A DNA stretch of 45,145 bases from Planctomycetaceae bacterium (GTDB lineage Bacteria > Planctomycetota > Planctomycetia > Pirellulales > PALSA-1355). The position numbers were made by a program, and so were the translations under genes. How positions within the stretch are numbered: position 1 is the stretch's first letter; each line of letters opens with the position of its first letter. The stretch lies in assembly GCA_003153375.1 (NCBI GenBank), contig PLYM01000152.1, positions 20,373 through 65,517 on the forward strand, read 5' to 3'. Below are positions 42,496-45,145 of the stretch, in pieces. A model generated the notes under the pieces. That model was not told the DNA's origin. It did not search any database and saw only the letters and a list, made by a program, of their open reading frames with translations.

Positions 42496-43572
42496 ATGAA
42501 CCTGAATTTGATGGCGACGCTATTTCCAACGGGCTATGGCATCGTCGGCTATCACGTCTTCAAGGGCTTGTGCGATCGCGGCGTCAACGTGTCGTTGTTC
42601 ATGATGGGCAACGGCGCGGTTCCCTGGGCCGACAATGCCGCCATCGACGCGGCACGCCGCAACTCGGCGCTGTTCGACCCCCAGGCCCCCTGTCTCAAGA
42701 TCTGGCACCAATTCAGCCTGGCCGATCGAGTTGGCAGAGGCAAGTTCATCGCGTTTCCGATTTTCGAGCTCGATCCACTTTCGAAAGTCGACGTCCACCA
42801 CATGAACAGCACCGACCAGATCCTGGTGGCTTCACACTGGGCCAAAGCGGTATGCGAGCGATCGGGCGTGACGGTGCCCATCTCCGTGGTGCCGTTGGGC
42901 GCCGACCCTGCGGTGTTCTACCCTGCCCCGCCGCGGCCGCCGGGAGGGCCGTGCATTTTTCTGAACGTTGGCAAGTGGGAAGTGCGCAAGGGGCACGACG
43001 TCCTGGTGGGGGCGTTCAACGCGACCTTCAGCGAAGCGGATCAGGTCGAATTGTGGCTGCTACCCGAGAATTTTCCGCACTCTGCGCAAGAAAAAAACGC
43101 CTGGCGCGATCTTTACTTGAACTCGAAGTTGGGCCGGGCCGGCAAGATCAAGATTTGCAATCCCGCCGAATCGCACGTCGGCCTGGCCGACATCATGCGC
43201 CAGGCCACCTGTGGCGTGTTTCCATCGCGAGCCGAAGGTTTCAACCTGGGTTTGCTCGAGATGATGGCTTGCGGCAAGCCGGTCATCGCCACGAACTACT
43301 CGGCGCACACTGAGTATTGCGACGCCAAGAATTGTCTGTTGATTGAAGGCTCGCGCCTGGTGCCGGCCAAGGACGGCCGCTGGTTCGACGGCACGCGGGG
43401 CAATTGGCTCGCCTGGGAGGATGCCCAAACGCAGCAGCTCTGCCAGCACATGCGGCATGTCTACGATCACCGCCAAACCGGCGAAAACATCAACCAAGCC
43501 GGCATTGCAACCGCCCGCCGCCTGACGTGGGATCAGACCGTCGCGACCATCATCCAAGCGGCGCTGGCTTGA
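42496..43572 (+). CDS. glycosyltransferase, first of a tandem pair
   Basis: This 358-residue protein has a GT-B architecture. The N-terminal domain starts MNLNLMATLFPTGYGIVGYH. Domain two carries FLNVGKWEVRKGHD and the donor-site motif SRAEGFNLGLLEMMACGKPV, typical of GT4 enzymes. The acceptor-side N-terminal domain is unlike that of the other GT4 enzyme at 36010. Donor and acceptor are unknown. It begins 20 bases after the hydrolase gene and is about 80% identical to the next gene along its full length without gaps. Confidence 0.9.
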   Translation: MNLNLMATLFPTGYGIVGYHVFKGLCDRGVNVSLFMMGNGAVPWADNAAIDAARRNSALFDPQAPCLKIWHQFSLADRVGRGKFIAFPIFELDPLSKVDVHHMNSTDQILVASHWAKAVCERSGVTVPISVVPLGADPAVFYPAPPRPPGGPCIFLNVGKWEVRKGHDVLVGAFNATFSEADQVELWLLPENFPHSAQEKNAWRDLYLNSKLGRAGKIKICNPAESHVGLADIMRQATCGVFPSRAEGFNLGLLEMMACGKPVIATNYSAHTEYCDAKNCLLIEGSRLVPAKDGRWFDGTRGNWLAWEDAQTQQLCQHMRHVYDHRQTGENINQAGIATARRLTWDQTVATIIQAALA

Positions 43573-43626
43573 GGACGACGGCGGTCGGCGGCCTATCGAC
43601 CCCGAGCGGAGCAAGCGAGTCGAACG

Positions 43627-44703
43627 ATGAACCTGAACTTGATGGCCACGCTCTGTCCGACGGGTTACGGGATCTTTGGCTACCACGTCTTCAAGGGCTT
43701 GTACGACCGCGGCATCAACCTGTCGCTGTTCATGATGGGCGAGGACGCGGTCCCTTGGGTCGACCAGGCGGCCGTGCTGGCAGCGCGGCGCAACACGAGG
43801 TTCTTCGACCCCCAGGCCCCGTGTCTCAAGATCTGGCAGCAATTCGCCCTGGCGGACCGGATTGGCCGAGGGAAGTTCGTCGCCTTTCCCATCTTCGAGC
43901 TCGATCCGCTCTCGAAGGTCGACGTGCACCACATGAACAGCACCGATCAAATCCTCGTGGCTTCGCACTGGGCGAAGGAGGTTTGCCAACGCTCAGGAGT
44001 GACCGTGCCCATCTTCGTGGTGCCGTTGGGAGTCGACCCCGCGGTGTTCTATCCCACCGCGCCCCCGCCGCAGGGCGGCCCGTGCATTTTTCTGAACGTC
44101 GGCAAGTGGGAAATGCGCAAGGGGCACGACTTGCTGCTGGCGACGTTCAACGCGACCTTTAGCGAGGCCGACCACGTCGAGTTGTGGATGATGCCCGAGC
44201 ACTATCCGCACTCCCCGCAGGAAAAGAGCCTCTGGCGCGACCTGGCTCTCAACTCCAAATTGGGCCGCGCCGGCAAGATCAAGATTCTCGATCCCGTCGA
44301 GTCGCACGTGGCTCTGGCCCAGATCATGCGCCAGGTCACCTGCGGCGTCTTCCCCTCCCGCGCTGAAGGCTTTAATTTGGGATTGCTCGAGATGATGGCC
44401 TGCGGCAAACCGGTCATCGCCACCAACTACTCAGCGCACACCGAATTCTGCAACGCGAAGAACTGCCTGCTGATCGAAGGCTCCCGCCTGACACCGGCCA
44501 ACGACGGCCGCTGGTTCGACGGCACCCGCGGCAATTGGCTCGCCTGGGACGACGCCCAAACCGAACAGCTTTTCCGCCACCTGCGCCACGTCTACGAACA
44601 CCGCGCCAGCAGCGAAAACATCAACCACGCCGGCCTCGAAACCGCCCGGCGACTGACGTGGGAACGGACGGTCACGGCGATTATCAACACGGCGCTGGTT
44701 TGA
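43627..44703 (+). CDS. glycosyltransferase, second of a tandem pair
   Basis: This 358-residue paralogue of the preceding gene has the same length. By hand alignment there are roughly 70 differences in 358 positions. The donor-site segment (SRAEGFNLGLLEMMACGKPV) is identical in both. Differences cluster in the C-terminal 60 residues and around residues 39-59 and 168-205, so the pair may differ in acceptor preference (inference). The 30 bases before its start resemble those before the first copy, including a relic of the end of the hydrolase gene (TATCGACC), which supports tandem duplication from left to right. Confidence 0.9.
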   Translation: MNLNLMATLCPTGYGIFGYHVFKGLYDRGINLSLFMMGEDAVPWVDQAAVLAARRNTRFFDPQAPCLKIWQQFALADRIGRGKFVAFPIFELDPLSKVDVHHMNSTDQILVASHWAKEVCQRSGVTVPIFVVPLGVDPAVFYPTAPPPQGGPCIFLNVGKWEMRKGHDLLLATFNATFSEADHVELWMMPEHYPHSPQEKSLWRDLALNSKLGRAGKIKILDPVESHVALAQIMRQVTCGVFPSRAEGFNLGLLEMMACGKPVIATNYSAHTEFCNAKNCLLIEGSRLTPANDGRWFDGTRGNWLAWDDAQTEQLFRHLRHVYEHRASSENINHAGLETARRLTWERTVTAIINTALV

Positions 44704-44743
44704 GACGAGAATTGGGCGTTCTGCCCCCCTTTCACGCCGGAGC

Positions 44744-45109
44744 TTATCTGCGCGTGGCCAATTGAGAATGCGCTTGGGGAAACCACTTCTCCCCTGCGAT
44801 CTTTAACTTGAACCTCTGGCAGTTACCGCAATTCTGGCATTCCAAAAACACCATTTGCTCGTCGCCAGTATTGCCCTCATCGTATCCCATGTTGCGAGAC
44901 TTCATCTCACCGCTGATCCCTACCTCCTCGTATTGCCCGGTGCCGCAGAATACGCAATTGTACGTTTGTGGAACTCCTGCTAATGGCAGGCGTTCATCTA
45001 TATTCTTTCGCGCCATCGCGATAAGCTCCTTAAGTATTCCGGCTTCTGTAATACGAATTGATTGATCGTCAGTAGCAGCAAGGTCGATTATTCGGGAGAT
45101 ACCCTCCAT
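44744..45109 (-). CDS. hypothetical protein with two CxxC zinc-ribbon-like motifs
   Basis: This 121-residue protein has CVFC (about 52-55) and CQNC (about 91-94), a likely zinc ribbon. The first 40 residues are helical. An in-frame TGA lies 24 bases upstream of the ATG at 45109, so the start is well bounded. GC content is clearly lower than in the neighbouring genes, with many A/T-ending codons, suggesting recent acquisition. No family is recognised; similarity to phage or defence-island zinc-ribbon proteins is only an impression. Confidence 0.7.
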   Translation of the reverse strand: MEGISRIIDLAATDDQSIRITEAGILKELIAMARKNIDERLPLAGVPQTYNCVFCGTGQYEEVGISGEMKSRNMGYDEGNTGDEQMVFLECQNCGNCQRFKLKIAGEKWFPQAHSQLATRR

Positions 45110-45145
45110 GTGTGGGTTGTTTAGAACAAGTCTTCAAACGTTGTT

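Noticed and set aside
1-45145. CRISPR arrays, insertion sequences, prophage or att sites
   Set aside because: I looked for spaced direct repeats, transposase-like genes and tRNA-linked repeats and found none; the heptad arrays are tandem without spacers.

Overview
The window is a high-GC, gene-dense bacterial chromosome segment that fits a planctomycete, most likely near Pirellulales. The grounds are: Hanks-type Ser/Thr kinases with a planctomycete-style N-terminal helix domain, a DUF1571 protein, several Gfo/Idh/MocA oxidoreductases (one with a Tat signal), a xylose-isomerase-like TIM barrel, DoxX, an NPCBM domain protein, and a dcw locus reduced to mraZ-rsmH. This is inference from gene content, since no rRNA or tRNA gene is present.

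Positions 1-17752 hold one long co-directional array of eleven genes, many overlapping by a few bases: the 3' end of a MoxR AAA+ ATPase, a DUF58 protein, two large membrane-anchored von Willebrand A proteins, a DUF4175-like membrane protein, an exported coiled-coil/disordered protein, an exported hypothetical protein, an NPCBM protein, and three trypsin-fold/HtrA-like proteins. The first HtrA-like protein keeps its catalytic triad, the second has lost His and Ser, and the third has lost all three residues and is fused to two PDZ domains and an alpha/beta-hydrolase-like domain that also lacks its nucleophile. I read this as a candidate envelope protein-assembly or quality-control module, and it is my best candidate for an undescribed system.

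Positions 17828-27562 are mostly metabolic: a small membrane protein, a sugar isomerase-like TIM barrel, a Tat-exported oxidoreductase with DoxX, a D-2-hydroxyacid dehydrogenase, a kinase, two more Gfo/Idh proteins (one lacking the usual catalytic lysine motif) and an exported thioredoxin-like protein. Positions 27680-36000 hold an FHA-GAF-sigma54 activator, Maf, an RluA-type pseudouridine synthase, a second kinase, a PadR regulator with its membrane partner, a Nudix protein and QueA.

Positions 36010-41419 hold a glycosyltransferase, mraZ with a clear promoter and four 10-bp-phased MraZ boxes, a strongly structured RNA/terminator region between mraZ and rsmH, rsmH, a double-LysM membrane protein and a DUF1571 protein. 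Positions 41804-45145 hold a metallo-beta-lactamase-fold hydrolase, two tandem glycosyltransferases about 80% identical, and a lower-GC zinc-ribbon-like gene.

Heptanucleotide tandem repeats (GGCTGAA/TTCAGCC and variants) occur at five places, each touching the start or end of a gene. In three of them the repeat is translated as part of the protein or supplies its stop codon. Two of them flank the TIM-barrel gene as an inverted pair.
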